Positions 1-10,542 of a DNA stretch of 64,000 nt are shown piece by piece; the first letter of the stretch is position 1; each line of letters begins with the position of its first letter. Under the pieces are notes generated by a model. It did no database searches and had not been told where the DNA came from. It saw nothing but the letters and a program-made list of their open reading frames with translations. The position numbers and the translations under genes are program-made. The stretch comes from Microbulbifer aggregans (GTDB taxonomy: Bacteria; Pseudomonadota; Gammaproteobacteria; Pseudomonadales; Cellvibrionaceae), in the NCBI RefSeq assembly GCF_020524005.1, contig NZ_JAIVKK010000003.1:372001-436000 (forward strand). The letters run 5' to 3'.

Positions 1-1370
1 CCGGAGAGTTCATACACTTCGTCAACGCTCATGCCCATGCGGAAGGCATCGCCCACGTACCAGATACGCTCGGCGCCGGCCACAGACAGCTCGCGGCGCA
101 GGCGCTCTACAGAGCCCACTTCCGCTGCATCCAGTTTCGGCTCGAAACCGAAGGAGCCCACTTCCAGGCCGCGCAGGGCTTTCTGCAGGGATTCCTGGAA
201 GTTACGTCCAATCGCCATAACCTCACCCACAGACTTCATCTGGGTGGTCAGGCGCGCATCGGCTTCACCGAACTTCTCGAAGGTGAAGCGCGGAATCTTG
301 GTAACAACGTAGTCGATGGACGGCTCGAAGGACGCCGGGGTTGCACCGCCAGTGATGTCGTTCTGCAGCTCATCCAGGGTGTAACCCACTGCCAGCTTGG
401 CCGCGACCTTGGCGATCGGGAAGCCGGTAGCCTTGGAGGCCAGTGCAGAAGAGCGGGATACCCGCGGGTTCATTTCGATCACGACCATGCGGCCGGTCTT
501 CGGATCCATACCGAACTGCACGTTGGAACCACCGGTTTCCACGCCGATCTCACGCAATACCGCGATGGATGCATTACGCATCAGCTGGTATTCCTTGTCG
601 GTCAGGGTCTGTGCCGGCGCCACGGTAATGGAGTCACCGGTGTGCACGCCCATCGGGTCGAAGTTCTCGATGGCACAGACGATGATGCAGTTGTCGTTCT
701 TATCGCGAACCACCTCCATCTCGTACTCTTTCCAGCCGAGCAGGGATTCGTCGATCAGCAGTTCGTTAGTGGGGGACAGGTCGAGGCCGCGTTTGCAGAT
801 TTCCTCGAACTCCGGCCAGTTGTAGGCCACACCACCACCGGAGCCACCCATGGTGAAAGACGGGCGGATAATCACCGGGAAACCGAACTCTTCCGGTACC
901 TTCTTCGCCTCTTCCATGGAGTGCACGATCTTCGCGCGCGGAGTCTCCAGGCCGATGGCTTTCATCGCCTTGTCGAACAGGTCGCGGTCTTCCGCTTTCT
1001 CGATCGCGTTCTTGTCCGCGCCGATCAGCTCACAGCCAAATTCTTTCAGTACGCCATGCTTGTCCAGCGCCAGGGCGCAGTTCAGCGCCGTCTGACCGCC
1101 CATGGTGGGCAGGATCGCATCGGGGCGTTCTTTTTCAATGATCTTGGCTACGGTCTTCCATTCCACCGGCTCAATGTAGGTCGCATCGGCCATGGATGGA
1201 TCTGTCATGATGGTGGCGGGGTTGGAGTTCACCAGGATTACCCGGTACCCCTCTTCGCGCAGTGCCTTACAGGCCTGGGCACCGGAGTAGTCGAATTCAC
1301 AGGCCTGGCCGATAACGATGGGGCCGGCACCGATGATCAGAATACTTTTAATGTCTGTGCGTTTTGGCAT
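1..1370 (-). CDS. carB: Carbamoyl-phosphate synthase large subunit (5' part, runs off the left edge)
   Basis: This is the large, ATP-grasp subunit of carbamoyl-phosphate synthase, which makes carbamoyl phosphate from bicarbonate, ATP and ammonia passed from CarA for the pyrimidine and arginine pathways. About 456 N-terminal residues are visible, against roughly 1070 in the full protein. The start reads [20 protein letters not shown], and the carboxyphosphate-domain signatures follow: [41 protein letters not shown] and [18 protein letters not shown]. The reading frame stays open across the whole visible part. The gene follows carA with a 125-base gap holding a palindromic repeat, so the two are probably co-transcribed. 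Only the C-terminal half, including the allosteric domain, is missing, because the window starts inside the gene. Confidence 0.98.
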   Translation of the reverse strand, partial: MPKRTDIKSILIIGAGPIVIGQACEFDYSGAQACKALREEGYRVILVNSNPATIMTDPSMADATYIEPVEWKTVAKIIEKERPDAILPTMGGQTALNCALALDKHGVLKEFGCELIGADKNAIEKAEDRDLFDKAMKAIGLETPRAKIVHSMEEAKKVPEEFGFPVIIRPSFTMGGSGGGVAYNWPEFEEICKRGLDLSPTNELLIDESLLGWKEYEMEVVRDKNDNCIIVCAIENFDPMGVHTGDSITVAPAQTLTDKEYQLMRNASIAVLREIGVETGGSNVQFGMDPKTGRMVVIEMNPRVSRSSALASKATGFPIAKVAAKLAVGYTLDELQNDITGGATPASFEPSIDYVVTKIPRFTFEKFGEADARLTTQMKSVGEVMAIGRNFQESLQKALRGLEVGSFGFEPKLDAAEVGSVERLRRELSVAGAERIWYVGDAFRMGMSVDEVYELS

Positions 1371-1424
1371 CTTTCTTCCGTTTCACGCCGGAGTTAACCG
1401 GCGGATAAAATTCTGGTCTTTACC

Positions 1425-1478
1425 GTAGGAGCCTGCTTGCAGGCGAATGATTCGGTTCGCCTGCAAGCAGGCTCCTAC
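1425..1478. repeat. REP-like palindromic repeat, copy 1 (carA-carB gap)
   Basis: The arm GTAGGAGCCTGCTTGCAGGC is followed, after a short loop, by its reverse complement ending in GGCTCCTAC. The same arms recur at 8275-8337 and 17882-17922. The leading GTAG and the stem-loop shape resemble REP elements of Pseudomonas, which are mobilised by RAYT transposases. No such transposase gene is in this window. In the transcript the repeat would form a long hairpin between carA and carB. Confidence 0.85.
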
Positions 1479-1495
1479 GCGGGAGAGAGCTTCGC

Positions 1496-2665
1496 TTAGC
1501 GACGCGCTTCCATCATTTCGATGAATTGATCGAACAGCGGCGCCACATCGTGCGGGCCAGGGCTCGCTTCCGGGTGTCCCTGGAAGCTGAACGCTGGTTT
1601 GTCCTTCAGGCGAATGCCTTGCAGGGTGCCGTCAAACAGCGACTTGTGGGTAACTTCCACATTCTCCGGCAGGGACGCTTCATCCACTGCGAAACCGTGG
1701 TTCTGCGCGGTGATCATCACCTTGCTGCTACCGAGGTCCTGCACTGGGTGGTTGCCACCGTGGTGGCCGAATTTCATCTTCGCAGTCTTGGCGCCTACCG
1801 CCAGGCCCAGAAGCTGGTGGCCCAGGCAGATACCGTATACCGGCAAACCGGTACCGAGGATTTCCTTGATCGCCGCAATCGCGTAGTCGCAGGGCTCGGG
1901 GTCGCCGGGGCCGTTGGACAGGAATACGCCATCCGGATTCATTGCCAGCACTTCAGAAGCCGGAGTTTCCGCCGGTACTACAGTGATGCTGCAGCCACGA
2001 TCCACCAGCATGCGCAGGATATTGCGCTTCACGCCGAAATCGTAGGCCACGACTTTGTGAGGCTGTGCCGCCGGCGCGGGCTTGTGCCCCTGGCCCAGCT
2101 CCCAGGTGCCTTCATTGAAGTCGTACTTCTCTTTGGTGGAAACGACCTTGGCCAGATCCATGCCCTTGAGGCCGGCAAATTCGCGGGCCTTGGCCAGTGC
2201 GGCTTCCTTGTCGATGTTCTCACCGGCAACAATGCAGCCGCTCTGGGCGCCTTTATCGCGCAGGATGCGGGTCAGGCGGCGGGTATCGATGTCGGCAATG
2301 CCGACGATATTGCGTGCCTTGAGGTAGTCTTCCAGCGACTGCTCGCTACGGAAGCTGCTGGCCAGCAGCGGCAGGTCGCGGATAACCAGACCGGCAGCCC
2401 AGATGTCAGAGCACTCTTCGTCTTCACTGTTGGTGCCAGTGTTGCCGATATGTGGATAAGTCAGGGTAACGATCTGGCGGGCATATGACGGGTCAGTCAG
2501 GATTTCCTGATACCCGGTCATGGAGGTGTTGAAAACCACCTCGCCAACGGTTGAACCTTCAGCACCAATGGCTCGGCCGTGAAATTCACTGCCATCGGCG
2601 AGCACCAGCAAAGCCGGGGTAGTGCTGGGCATCAGGGATTCCGGCGTGGGAACAGCGTTGTTCAA
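1496..2665 (-). CDS. carA: Carbamoyl-phosphate synthase small (glutaminase) subunit
   Basis: CarA hydrolyses glutamine and channels ammonia to CarB. The 389-residue product has the usual length (about 380). The N-terminal CarA domain includes [17 protein letters not shown] and [11 protein letters not shown]. The class I glutamine amidotransferase domain has the nucleophile motif GICLGHQ (Cys near residue 280) and the His-Glu motif [12 protein letters not shown]. The listed start is a TTG preceded by GGAG with six bases of spacing. An in-frame ATG at 2632, close to where CarA of E. coli begins, is an equally possible start. A 417-base leader upstream holds a possible leader peptide and a hairpin with a T-run, which suggests attenuation control. 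Confidence 0.97.
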   Translation of the reverse strand: MNNAVPTPESLMPSTTPALLVLADGSEFHGRAIGAEGSTVGEVVFNTSMTGYQEILTDPSYARQIVTLTYPHIGNTGTNSEDEECSDIWAAGLVIRDLPLLASSFRSEQSLEDYLKARNIVGIADIDTRRLTRILRDKGAQSGCIVAGENIDKEAALAKAREFAGLKGMDLAKVVSTKEKYDFNEGTWELGQGHKPAPAAQPHKVVAYDFGVKRNILRMLVDRGCSITVVPAETPASEVLAMNPDGVFLSNGPGDPEPCDYAIAAIKEILGTGLPVYGICLGHQLLGLAVGAKTAKMKFGHHGGNHPVQDLGSSKVMITAQNHGFAVDEASLPENVEVTHKSLFDGTLQGIRLKDKPAFSFQGHPEASPGPHDVAPLFDQFIEMMEARR

Positions 2666-2758
2666 TTCAATCTCCAGTCGTCAGAACGGCTCTCGGGCGG
2701 GGTGAGTGCACAGCCTGGGCTGCGGTTGCACCTGTAACTTTTTACCGGGTGCCTCTTA

Positions 2759-2795
2759 TAAAAAAGCGAGATGAAACTTCTGCTTCATCTCGCTT
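2759..2795 (-). terminator. Hairpin plus T-run upstream of carA (possible attenuator)
   Basis: The arms 2764-2775 and 2784-2795 form a perfect 12-base stem (AAGCGAGATGAA against TTCATCTCGCTT) with an 8-base loop. Read toward carA, the stem is followed by a run of T. It lies about 100 bases before the carA start and almost 290 bases after the upstream gene stop. It could end the upstream transcript or act as the attenuator of the carAB leader; the distance and the small ORF before it favour the second. Confidence 0.7.
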
Positions 2796-2910
2796 CTTAT
2801 AAAATTCTTCACGCGCGGTTCTCAAAGCTAACAAGCAAAGGCTTCCTGGGTTAACCAATCTCGGATCGGCCTAGGGGCTCTCACTGTTTGGCCGGCAATT
2901 GCCGCCGGCA

Positions 2911-2955
2911 CTAAAAACGGGGCGGGAAAGCCACGGGCCCTGCATCTATGGCCAT
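2911..2955 (-). CDS. Possible 14-residue leader peptide of carAB
   Basis: An ATG preceded by GAGG with eight bases of spacing opens a short frame reading MAIDAGPVAFPPRF and then stops with TAG. It lies between the upstream YfiR-like gene and the hairpin/T-run at 2759-2795, in the same direction as carA. A weak sigma-70 -10 sequence (TAGAAT, 3029-3034) sits upstream. A small ORF followed by a terminator before carA is the layout of a translation-coupled attenuator. The frame is short enough to have arisen by chance, so this rests on position and on the good ribosome site. Confidence 0.4.
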   Translation of the reverse strand: MAIDAGPVAFPPRF

Positions 2956-3082
2956 TGCGTTAACCTCAAATTAGTTACGCAAAATTGGCGCGGGCGACTA
3001 CGGTGGGACCTTTCCAAGCCGGGCGCAGATTCTACGGGAAAACGGCCGCGACCGCCAGTATAAATATGCGTCAACTACGCAA

Positions 3083-3703
3083 TCAGGGGCGACCCTCCAG
3101 ACTCACCTGACGGCTGAGTCGAAACAGGCTGTTACCGACCTTCAGTTCTGCCCGATCCAGGCGGGTCTTGTTAAGCTGAAGCGCCATGCTGGCACCGCTG
3201 CCGGCAAACTCGATCATCCCCCCAAGCACGGCAAAGCGGGATTCATCACTGATCGTGAGCACCGGGAAAAATTCCAGTGCGGTGACCACTTCAGCCAGGT
3301 GCACATGGTCCATACCGCCCATGACGACGATCTGGCAGCTACGGGCGCGCATTATTTCACCCTTGCTAATTTTCTCGACGGCCACCATCCGCCCCTGGAT
3401 ACGTCGGTGCTGCATACGCTCGATCAGTAGCGCGGCCACTTCAACTTCGCCCATCAGGCAAATTCGAAACGGTGCGCCAGTGCCATTGAACACCTCAATG
3501 GGCCATTGCACGTGATGCGCAAAGTGGACGATGTAGTCCACCATCACCTGGCGGCCGGTGTCGGTATCGGAAACCTGCCCGGCAAGCGCTTTTGCGGGCA
3601 AGATGAGGAAACACAGGAATAACAGGGAAGCACCCATGAGGCACCCGATTTGTCCGGATGCGGCCTGGCGCGGATTGGGATTTGGGAATCTGAATATAGA
3701 CAT
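3083..3703 (-). CDS. YfiR-family (DUF4154) periplasmic protein
   Basis: This is a 206-residue exported protein of the YfiR/DUF4154 family. The hydrophobic stretch MGASLLFLCFLILPAKALA is a signal peptide. The mature part has the family landmarks YIVHFAHHVQWP near the start, FRICLMGEV, an IQGRMVAVEKI strand and VLTISDESRFAVLGGMIEF near the end. In Pseudomonas, YfiR is a periplasmic repressor of the diguanylate cyclase YfiN; other members sit beside sensor kinases. No partner gene lies next to it here, so its target is unknown. The signal peptide would start more typically at the internal Met near 3637, so the first 22 residues may not be translated. Confidence 0.85.
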   Translation of the reverse strand: MSIFRFPNPNPRQAASGQIGCLMGASLLFLCFLILPAKALAGQVSDTDTGRQVMVDYIVHFAHHVQWPIEVFNGTGAPFRICLMGEVEVAALLIERMQHRRIQGRMVAVEKISKGEIMRARSCQIVVMGGMDHVHLAEVVTALEFFPVLTISDESRFAVLGGMIEFAGSGASMALQLNKTRLDRAELKVGNSLFRLSRQVSLEGRP

Positions 3704-3886
3704 GTCTGGCGGTTACCAACTGCTGGGCCCCGCGCCGATAACGCTTTCCGTTACCGGGACGAGGCCCAACAAGATTAGTACCGCTACCGCCGAGCCACCA
3801 ATGGCTTAACGGCAGGTGTGCGCCAAATTAAAAGCATCGCCCCTTGCGGATTCAACGCCACCTCGATCGCTCTGTGGCGGTGTCGC

Positions 3887-4033
3887 TACCGGGTGCGGTC
3901 TTGCGAGACACGAGCTAGGCGCCCCCCCTTAACACATCCATGGGGGCTCTTCCGCGAGGTGGCCCAGCCGCTCCATGTATTCGCGGCGCCTTCGGCCCCT
4001 CTCGCGGAAGGTCTCGCAAGACCGCACCCGGTA
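3887..4033. repeat. 147-bp element with nested inverted repeats
   Basis: The outer arms, 3887-3908 and 4012-4033, are perfect 22-base inverted copies (TACCGGGTGCGGTCTTGCGAGA and its complement). Inside, 3949-3958 (CTTCCGCGAG) pairs perfectly with 4001-4010. The element fills most of the 390-base gap between the YfiR-like and RimK-like genes. It could fold as one long cruciform or structured RNA, or be a small non-autonomous transposable element with terminal inverted repeats. I see no clear target-site duplication. Confidence 0.75.
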
Positions 4034-4093
4034 CCAACACCTTCGCCCACAACCACATCAGTCATATGAGCAGTATGGCGACTCGAACAGGCG

Positions 4094-5494
4094 TTACTCG
4101 CTCTGCTCAACACCACCAACAGTAGGATGCCATTTCAGCGCCTTCTCGATCGCCATAATCATGGAGCCGGCCACATCCTTGCGCGTGGCGCTTTCGATCC
4201 CTTCGAGGCCCGGAGAGGAGTTCACTTCCAGCAGCAGCGGCCCTTTTTTGGAACGGATGATATCCACTCCCGCCACTTTCAGCCCCAGCACCTTGGCCGC
4301 CTTGATCGCCAGCTTGCGCTCTTCCGGCAGAATCTTCACTACCGACGCCGTGCCACCCTGATGGATATTGGCACGGAACTCACCCGGTGCCGCTTCGCGC
4401 TGGATTGCGGCAAATACTTTGCCATCCACCACAAACAGGCGCAGATCCTTGCCCTGGGCCTCGCGAATAAACTCCTGCACCAGCAAGTTCACTTTCAGGG
4501 ATTTGAACGCATTGATCACGGATTCCGCCGCTTTACGCGTTTCCGCCAATACCACCCCACGGCCCTGGGTACCTTCCAGCAGCTTCACGATCAGCGGCGC
4601 GCCGCCCACCATTTCAATCAGCTCATTGGTATCCATCGGCGAGTTTGCAAAACCCGAGATCGGAATATTCAGCCCGCCTTCCTGCAGCAGCTGCAGAGAG
4701 TAGAGCTTGTCCCGCGACTGGCTGATCGACTGGGAACCGTTCAGTGCATATACCCCCATGCTTTCAAAGTGGCGGGTCAGCGCGCAGCCATAAAACGTCT
4801 GGCTGGGGCGAATCCGCGGAATGACCGCATCCAGATTGTTGAGAATGCGCCCGTCGCGGTAATGCACCTCCGGCTCCGCGGCATCCAGTTTCATATAGCA
4901 CTGGCGAATGTTCAGGAACGTCATACGGTGGCCGCGCTCGGCCCCGGCTTCCATGATGCGCTGATTGCTGTACAGATCCGGGTTGGAAGCCAGTACGCCG
5001 ATACGCAGGCCGGTACCAGCGATATGGTGCTCATCCCGGTAGTATTCTTCGAGCTGGCTGGGCGGCATTTCCCCAAGACAGAAACTCTCAGACGGATCCA
5101 CCAGCATACGCCCCATCATCGCCTCACGGCCGAGCAGCATGCGGTAGCCCATGGAGTCGCGATTGGTCAGCGTGAGCTCGATATCCCAGACGCTGCCACC
5201 GATACTCAGGCCGGTCTTGATCACGATACGCTTTTCCGAGTCGCCGGATGAACTCCGCACCGTACGGCGATCCAGTACCCGCGCCTCGCAACGCACCCGC
5301 GGGCGACGCAGGTTCTGCAGCGGGTGCGCCTCAAAACTTACCCACGGCTCACCATTGCGAGTGAATGTCTGGATGTTATAGGCGTGCAGACAGGATGTCT
5401 TAGCGCCTGAGTCCACACGCGCCTTGATCGCAGGAATGCCAAGACCGGGGAATGCGCACCACTCCTCACTGCCAACAATGATTTTTTTGTCCAA
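4094..5494 (-). CDS. Retropepsin-like protease domain fused to RimK-type ATP-grasp ligase
   Basis: This 466-residue protein joins two domains. Residues 1 to about 140 match the family called ATP-dependent zinc protease (retropepsin-like fold), with [16 protein letters not shown] carrying the Asp-Ser-Gly aspartyl-protease-type motif and [11 protein letters not shown] further on. From about residue 160 it is a RimK-type ATP-grasp ligase: [32 protein letters not shown] (nucleotide loop), [19 protein letters not shown], and [21 protein letters not shown] for metal binding. RimK of E. coli adds glutamates to ribosomal protein S6; the target here is unknown. Translation begins at TTG after AGGAG with six bases of spacing. 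It lies between dapB and the YfiR-like gene, all in one direction. Confidence 0.9.
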   Translation of the reverse strand: MDKKIIVGSEEWCAFPGLGIPAIKARVDSGAKTSCLHAYNIQTFTRNGEPWVSFEAHPLQNLRRPRVRCEARVLDRRTVRSSSGDSEKRIVIKTGLSIGGSVWDIELTLTNRDSMGYRMLLGREAMMGRMLVDPSESFCLGEMPPSQLEEYYRDEHHIAGTGLRIGVLASNPDLYSNQRIMEAGAERGHRMTFLNIRQCYMKLDAAEPEVHYRDGRILNNLDAVIPRIRPSQTFYGCALTRHFESMGVYALNGSQSISQSRDKLYSLQLLQEGGLNIPISGFANSPMDTNELIEMVGGAPLIVKLLEGTQGRGVVLAETRKAAESVINAFKSLKVNLLVQEFIREAQGKDLRLFVVDGKVFAAIQREAAPGEFRANIHQGGTASVVKILPEERKLAIKAAKVLGLKVAGVDIIRSKKGPLLLEVNSSPGLEGIESATRKDVAGSMIMAIEKALKWHPTVGGVEQSE

Positions 5495-5524
5495 CCTGAA
5501 CTCCTGAAGAAAAAATGGCGTTTC

Positions 5525-6421
<897 letters not shown>

Positions 6422-6565
6422 CTACATCGTATCCGTTACAGGAGAATACTCGGTCCTTGCGGATTTACCGGAATTGTCCCGCAGTGCGAATGACTGGCCG
6501 GTGCTTCTTGCGCCAGCGGATCCGTCGTCTAGGCTTTCAGTATCAAGTTGATTGGAGCGCCAAGC

Positions 6566-7009
6566 ATGCACGCCGAAGCCCGCGAACCATTCTGGTCCTC
6601 TTTCTCTGCCGCGCTGTGCGCCCTCCTCCTGTTTAGCATCGTTTCCACTGGAAATGCGGCCGAAAGTGAGGAATTAAGCGACGACTTCTGGGAAAAATAT
6701 GCCGACATCAATGACTGGGTCAGCCTGCGACTGAAGCTCACCCCGGAGCAGGAAGACAAGGCCGTGCCGATTCTCGAGAAGAACTTTGAGCGCAAGATCG
6801 CCGTACTGAAGGAATACGGCTTTGAGCCCGATAAAAAGCCGGACCTGAGCGAACAGCAGAAGGAAGAGATCGATGCGAAGTTCATCGCGATCCGTGCAGC
6901 CACACGGGCGGAGCTGGTCAAAATACTCAATCCGGAACAGCTGGCCGAACTGAAAAAGATCCAGCAGGAGTTCCACGAGGGGTTCCGCAAAAAGCTCCTG
7001 GACAAGTGA
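6566..7009 (+). CDS. Exported helical protein, Spy/CpxP-like
   Basis: This is a 147-residue protein with a hydrophobic signal segment (ALCALLLFSIVSTGNAAES) followed by a charged, helix-rich mature part. It contains LRLKLTPEQEDKAVPILE and a second LNPEQLAELKKIQQEF stretch. This two-fold leucine-x-proline-glutamate-glutamine pattern recalls the LTxxQ motifs of Spy/CpxP periplasmic chaperones, but the likeness is loose and I do not assign a function. The ATG at 6566 has GGAG eight bases ahead; an upstream TTG at 6548 is less likely. It is transcribed divergently from dapB and ends in a strong terminator shared with dnaJ. Confidence 0.75.
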   Translation: MHAEAREPFWSSFSAALCALLLFSIVSTGNAAESEELSDDFWEKYADINDWVSLRLKLTPEQEDKAVPILEKNFERKIAVLKEYGFEPDKKPDLSEQQKEEIDAKFIAIRAATRAELVKILNPEQLAELKKIQQEFHEGFRKKLLDK

Positions 7010-7013
7010 TATA

Positions 7014-7042
7014 AAAAAACCCGGGAAAATCCCGGGTTTTTT
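7014..7042. terminator. Bidirectional intrinsic terminator
   Basis: AACCCGGGA and TCCCGGGTT form a perfect stem flanked by A-run and T-run on either side. It lies between the converging 6566-7009 gene and dnaJ and can stop transcription from both. Confidence 0.9.
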
Positions 7043-7074
7043 ATCGCTTCAATTCACAGCCAACGCTTTCAGAA

Positions 7075-8199
7075 TCAGAGCTTCATATCACCAAAGAAGT
7101 TCTTCACCCCTTCAAACCAGCCGGTCTGACGCGGTGAATTTTTCTTTTCACTCAGGGTACCGGCAAACTCTTCCAGCAGCTCTTTCTGCTTGGAAGTCAG
7201 GTTAACCGGGGTCTCCACCACGACACGACACAGCAGGTCGCCGGGAGCACCGCCGCGTACCGGGGTTACGCCCTTGCCGCGCAGGCGGAACAGCTTGCCA
7301 GTCTGGCTCTCCGCCGGGATCTTGAGTTTGACCTTGCCGTCGAGGGTCGGCACTTCCATCTCGCCACCGAGCGCCGCGGTCACGAAACTGATCGGTACTT
7401 CGCAATACAGGTTCTTGCCGTCGCGCTGGAACAGGTCGTGCTCGCGCACCATCACCTGCACGTACAGGTCACCGGCAGGCCCGCCGTCCGGTCCGGCTTC
7501 ACCTTCGCCGGCGAGACGAATACGGTCACCAGTGTCTACGCCCGGCGGCACCTTGACCGACAGGGTCTTGGTTTCCTCTACGCGGCCACGGCCGTGACAG
7601 CTGGTGCAGGGATCACTGATGACAGTGCCGCGCCCACGACAGTTGGGGCAGGCCTGCTGTACAGAGAAGAAGCCCTGCTGCATGCGCACCTGACCGGCGC
7701 CACCACAGGTACCACAGGTTTGCGGCTGGGAGCCGGCCTTGGCGCCGGAACCGTGGCAGGTGCCGCAGTTGGCCAGGGTCGGTACCTTGATCTTGACCGT
7801 GGTGCCGCGCACCGCGTCTTCCAGATCCAGCTCCAGGTCATAGCGCAGGTCGGAACCGCGCTGTGGTCCACGGCGGCCGCCACCGGCACCGCCACCAAAG
7901 ATATCGCCAAACACATCACCGAAGATATCGGAGAAGCCGCCGAAGCCACCGGCACCACCGTGCCCAGCCTGCCCGTCGACACCCGCATGGCCAAACTGGT
8001 CGTATGCTGCGCGTTTCTGTGCGTCAGAAAGGACTTCGTAGGCCTCGTTGGCTTCCTTGAATTTGTTCTCCGCCTCTTTGTCGTCTGGGTTGCGGTCCGG
8101 GTGGAACTTCATGGCTACCCGACGGTAGGCTTTTTTCAGTTCTTTTTCGTCCGCGCCCTTGGCTACACCGAGGACTTCGTAGTAATCGCGTTTGGACAT
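7075..8199 (-). CDS. dnaJ: Chaperone DnaJ (Hsp40)
   Basis: DnaJ is the co-chaperone that stimulates DnaK ATPase and delivers substrates. The 374-residue protein has all class I parts in order: J domain with the HPD motif (KFHPDRNP, about residues 30-38), a Gly/Phe-rich linker (about 75-110), four zinc-binding repeats ([32 protein letters not shown]) and the C-terminal substrate-binding region. It lies downstream of dnaK, with a 160-base gap holding a REP-like repeat and a further small hairpin (arms 8228-8235 and 8254-8261). It is probably expressed from the grpE/dnaK heat-shock promoters. Confidence 0.98.
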   Translation of the reverse strand: MSKRDYYEVLGVAKGADEKELKKAYRRVAMKFHPDRNPDDKEAENKFKEANEAYEVLSDAQKRAAYDQFGHAGVDGQAGHGGAGGFGGFSDIFGDVFGDIFGGGAGGGRRGPQRGSDLRYDLELDLEDAVRGTTVKIKVPTLANCGTCHGSGAKAGSQPQTCGTCGGAGQVRMQQGFFSVQQACPNCRGRGTVISDPCTSCHGRGRVEETKTLSVKVPPGVDTGDRIRLAGEGEAGPDGGPAGDLYVQVMVREHDLFQRDGKNLYCEVPISFVTAALGGEMEVPTLDGKVKLKIPAESQTGKLFRLRGKGVTPVRGGAPGDLLCRVVVETPVNLTSKQKELLEEFAGTLSEKKNSPRQTGWFEGVKNFFGDMKL

Positions 8200-8274
8200 A
8201 ACTCTGTGTGTTCTATTTAAACTGCATAAGGCGCGAGAGCCGTATCAAACCCCCGCGCCTTTTTATATCACCCT

Positions 8275-8337
8275 GTAGGAGCCTGCTTGCAGGCGAATGA
8301 AGCGCCTGTGGCGGTTCGCCTGCAAGCAGGCTCCTAC
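8275..8337. repeat. REP-like palindromic repeat, copy 2 (dnaK-dnaJ gap)
   Basis: It has the same arms as the copy at 1425-1478, with a longer loop (AATGAAGCGCCTGTGGCGG between them). It sits just after the dnaK stop, where a stable hairpin could protect the dnaK message from 3' decay. Confidence 0.85.
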
Positions 8338-8360
8338 GGGGTTAGATTGCAAGCAAGCGC

Positions 8361-10292
8361 TTACTTGTCTTCTTTCTTGTCTTCTTTGACTTCTTCGAAC
8401 TCAGCGTCCACTGCGTCGTCACCACCGGACTGGGCCTGTTCGGCCTGTTCCGCTGCCGCTTCACCGGCCTGGGCCTGCTCCGCGTACATCTTCTGAGCTA
8501 CCGGGCCAGAGGCTTCGGTCAGCTTGGTGGTGGCGGCTTCCATGGCGGCCTTGTCGTTGCCTTTCACGGCTTCTTCCGCTTCCGCCAGGGCTGCGTCGAT
8601 CGCGGACTTTTCTTCCGCAGTCGCCTTGTCACCGGCTTCTTCCAGAGTCTTCTTGGTGGCAGAGATCAGGCCGTCGAGGGTGTTGCGGGTGGTTACCAGC
8701 TCCTCGAACTGCTTGTCCGCTTCGGCGTTGGCCTCGGCGTCCTGAACCATTTTTTCGATCTCGTCATCGGACAGACCGGAAGAGGCCTTGATCACGATGG
8801 ACTGCTCTTTACCAGTCGCCTTGTCTTTGGCGTGCACGTGCAGGATACCGTTGGCATCGATATCGAAGGTCACTTCGATCTGCGGCATGCCGCGCGGCGC
8901 CGGCGGGATGTCGGCCAGGTCGAAACGACCCAGGGACTTGTTCTGTGCCGCCTGCTTGCGCTCACCCTGTACCACGTGAATGGTCACAGCGGTCTGGTTG
9001 TCGTCCGCGGTGGAGAACACCTGGGACTTTTTGGTCGGGATGGTGGTGTTCTTGTCGATCAGCGGAGTCGCAACGCCACCCATGGTTTCGATACCCAGGG
9101 TCAGCGGAGTTACGTCCAGCAGCAGTACGTCTTTCACGTCACCGCCCAGAACCGCACCCTGAATCGCTGCACCAACGGCGACCGCTTCGTCCGGGTTCAC
9201 GTCTTTACGCGGCTCTTTGCCGAAGAACTCGGTTACTTTCTGCTGTACCAGCGGCATACGGGTCTGGCCGCCCACCAGAATCACTTCGTCGATACCGGAA
9301 GCAGACAGGTCTGCGTCCTGCAGGGCAATTTTTACCGGCTCCAGGGAGCGGGTTACCAGGTCTTCCACCAGGCTTTCGAGCTTGGCGCGAGTCAGTTTTA
9401 CAACCAGGTGCTTCGGACCAGTGGCGTCTGCGGTGATGTACGGCAGGTTCACTTCGGTCTGCTGGCTGGAGGACAGCTCGATCTTGGCTTTCTCGCCCGC
9501 TTCTTTCAGGCGCTGCATGGCCAGGGGATCGCCTTTCAGGTCGATGCCCTGCTCTTTCTTGAACTGCTCGGCCAGGTAGTCGATCAGGCGCAGGTCGAAG
9601 TCTTCACCACCGAGGAAGGTGTCACCGTTGGTGGACAGTACTTCAAACTGCTTCTCGCCATCGACGTCGGCGATTTCAATGATGGAGATATCGAAGGTAC
9701 CACCACCCAGGTCGTATACCGCGATGGTGCGGTCACCACCAGCCTTGTCCATGCCGTAAGCCAGCGCAGCCGCGGTCGGCTCGTTGATGATGCGCTTTAC
9801 GTCCAGACCGGCGATGCGGCCGGCGTCTTTGGTGGCCTGGCGCTGGGAGTCGTTGAAGTAGGCCGGTACGGTGATGACTGCGGCGTCCACTTTCTCACCG
9901 AGGAAGTCTTCCGCGGTTTTCTTCATCTTTTTCAGCACTTCGGCAGAGATCTGCGGCGGTGCTTTCTTGTCGCCCTTCGCTTCTACCCAGGCGTCGCCGT
10001 TGTCGGCTTCAACGATGGAGTAAGGCACCATTTTGATGTCTTTCTGCACAACGTCGTCTTTGAACTTGCGGCCGATCAGGCGCTTTACCGCAAACAGGGT
10101 GTTGGTCGGGTTGGTCACCGCCTGACGCTTGGCGGACTGGCCTACCAGTACTTCGCTGTCGTCAGTGAATGCAACGATGGAAGGCGTAGTACGATCGCCT
10201 TCAGCGTTCTCGATTACACGTGCCTTGTCGCCGTCCAGTACCGCCACACAGCTGTTGGTGGTACCCAGGTCGATGCCGATGATTTTTCCCAT
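8361..10292 (-). CDS. dnaK: Chaperone DnaK (Hsp70)
   Basis: DnaK is the ATP-dependent Hsp70 chaperone of the cytoplasm. The 643-residue length is standard. The ATPase domain opens with [15 protein letters not shown] and contains [41 protein letters not shown] and [10 protein letters not shown]. The linker [17 protein letters not shown] leads to the substrate-binding domain, and the acidic tail ends [11 protein letters not shown]. It lies between grpE and dnaJ on the same strand. A separate sigma-32-like promoter precedes it (10364-10394), so it can be made from its own promoter as well as by read-through from grpE. Confidence 0.99.
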   Translation of the reverse strand: MGKIIGIDLGTTNSCVAVLDGDKARVIENAEGDRTTPSIVAFTDDSEVLVGQSAKRQAVTNPTNTLFAVKRLIGRKFKDDVVQKDIKMVPYSIVEADNGDAWVEAKGDKKAPPQISAEVLKKMKKTAEDFLGEKVDAAVITVPAYFNDSQRQATKDAGRIAGLDVKRIINEPTAAALAYGMDKAGGDRTIAVYDLGGGTFDISIIEIADVDGEKQFEVLSTNGDTFLGGEDFDLRLIDYLAEQFKKEQGIDLKGDPLAMQRLKEAGEKAKIELSSSQQTEVNLPYITADATGPKHLVVKLTRAKLESLVEDLVTRSLEPVKIALQDADLSASGIDEVILVGGQTRMPLVQQKVTEFFGKEPRKDVNPDEAVAVGAAIQGAVLGGDVKDVLLLDVTPLTLGIETMGGVATPLIDKNTTIPTKKSQVFSTADDNQTAVTIHVVQGERKQAAQNKSLGRFDLADIPPAPRGMPQIEVTFDIDANGILHVHAKDKATGKEQSIVIKASSGLSDDEIEKMVQDAEANAEADKQFEELVTTRNTLDGLISATKKTLEEAGDKATAEEKSAIDAALAEAEEAVKGNDKAAMEAATTKLTEASGPVAQKMYAEQAQAGEAAAEQAEQAQSGGDDAVDAEFEEVKEDKKEDK

Positions 10293-10363
10293 TGGTTCTA
10301 TTCCTCACTTTACCGCGCGCCGGAATCTGTCCTGGCTGCGCACGTTTGTATTCGGTTGCTGCT

Positions 10364-10394
10364 TATATTGGTGCCGCCGTTTGGTTTTCAAGGG
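10364..10394 (-). promoter_or_regulatory. Sigma-32-like heat-shock promoter of dnaK
   Basis: Read toward dnaK, CCCTTGAA (10387-10394) is followed after 14 bases by ACCAATATA. This matches the sigma-32 consensus CTTGAA then CCCCATNTA at most positions. It lies about 75 bases before the dnaK start. Confidence 0.65.
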
Positions 10395-10505
10395 CAGTAC
10401 CTACAAATCTCGTTTCTATAGCGGCACAGGGAAGTGCCGCTCGCAAAACAACGCTTGTCGTTGATTTGCGGGAGCCCGGTGCGGACATGTGCCGCAGCGG
10501 GTGTC

Positions 10506-10537
10506 TTTGCTGCAATTCATGGATGAATTGCAGCAAA
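10506..10537 (-). other. Strong hairpin just after grpE
   Basis: Arms 10506-10520 and 10523-10537 form a perfect 15-base inverted repeat (TTTGCTGCAATTCAT and its complement) starting six bases after the grpE stop. No T-run follows on the grpE strand. It may act as an mRNA-stabilising or processing stem, or partly reduce read-through into dnaK. Confidence 0.7.
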
Positions 10538-10542
10538 CTGAA

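Noticed and set aside
642..1397. Long frame on the plus strand opposite carB
   Set aside because: It is the antisense shadow of carB. The carB frame has all family motifs, while this frame has none and no ribosome site.
1425..1478. REP-like repeat considered as a CRISPR repeat or terminator
   Set aside because: Copies are far apart with no regular spacers, so it is not CRISPR. There is no T-run, so it is not a classical terminator.
4127..5251. 374-codon plus-strand frame opposite the RimK-type gene
   Set aside because: The opposite strand encodes a complete two-domain protein; this frame has no motif.
8832..10421. 529-codon plus-strand frame opposite dnaK
   Set aside because: Long antisense frames are common over GC-rich, strongly codon-biased genes such as dnaK. 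The protein has no recognisable domain.
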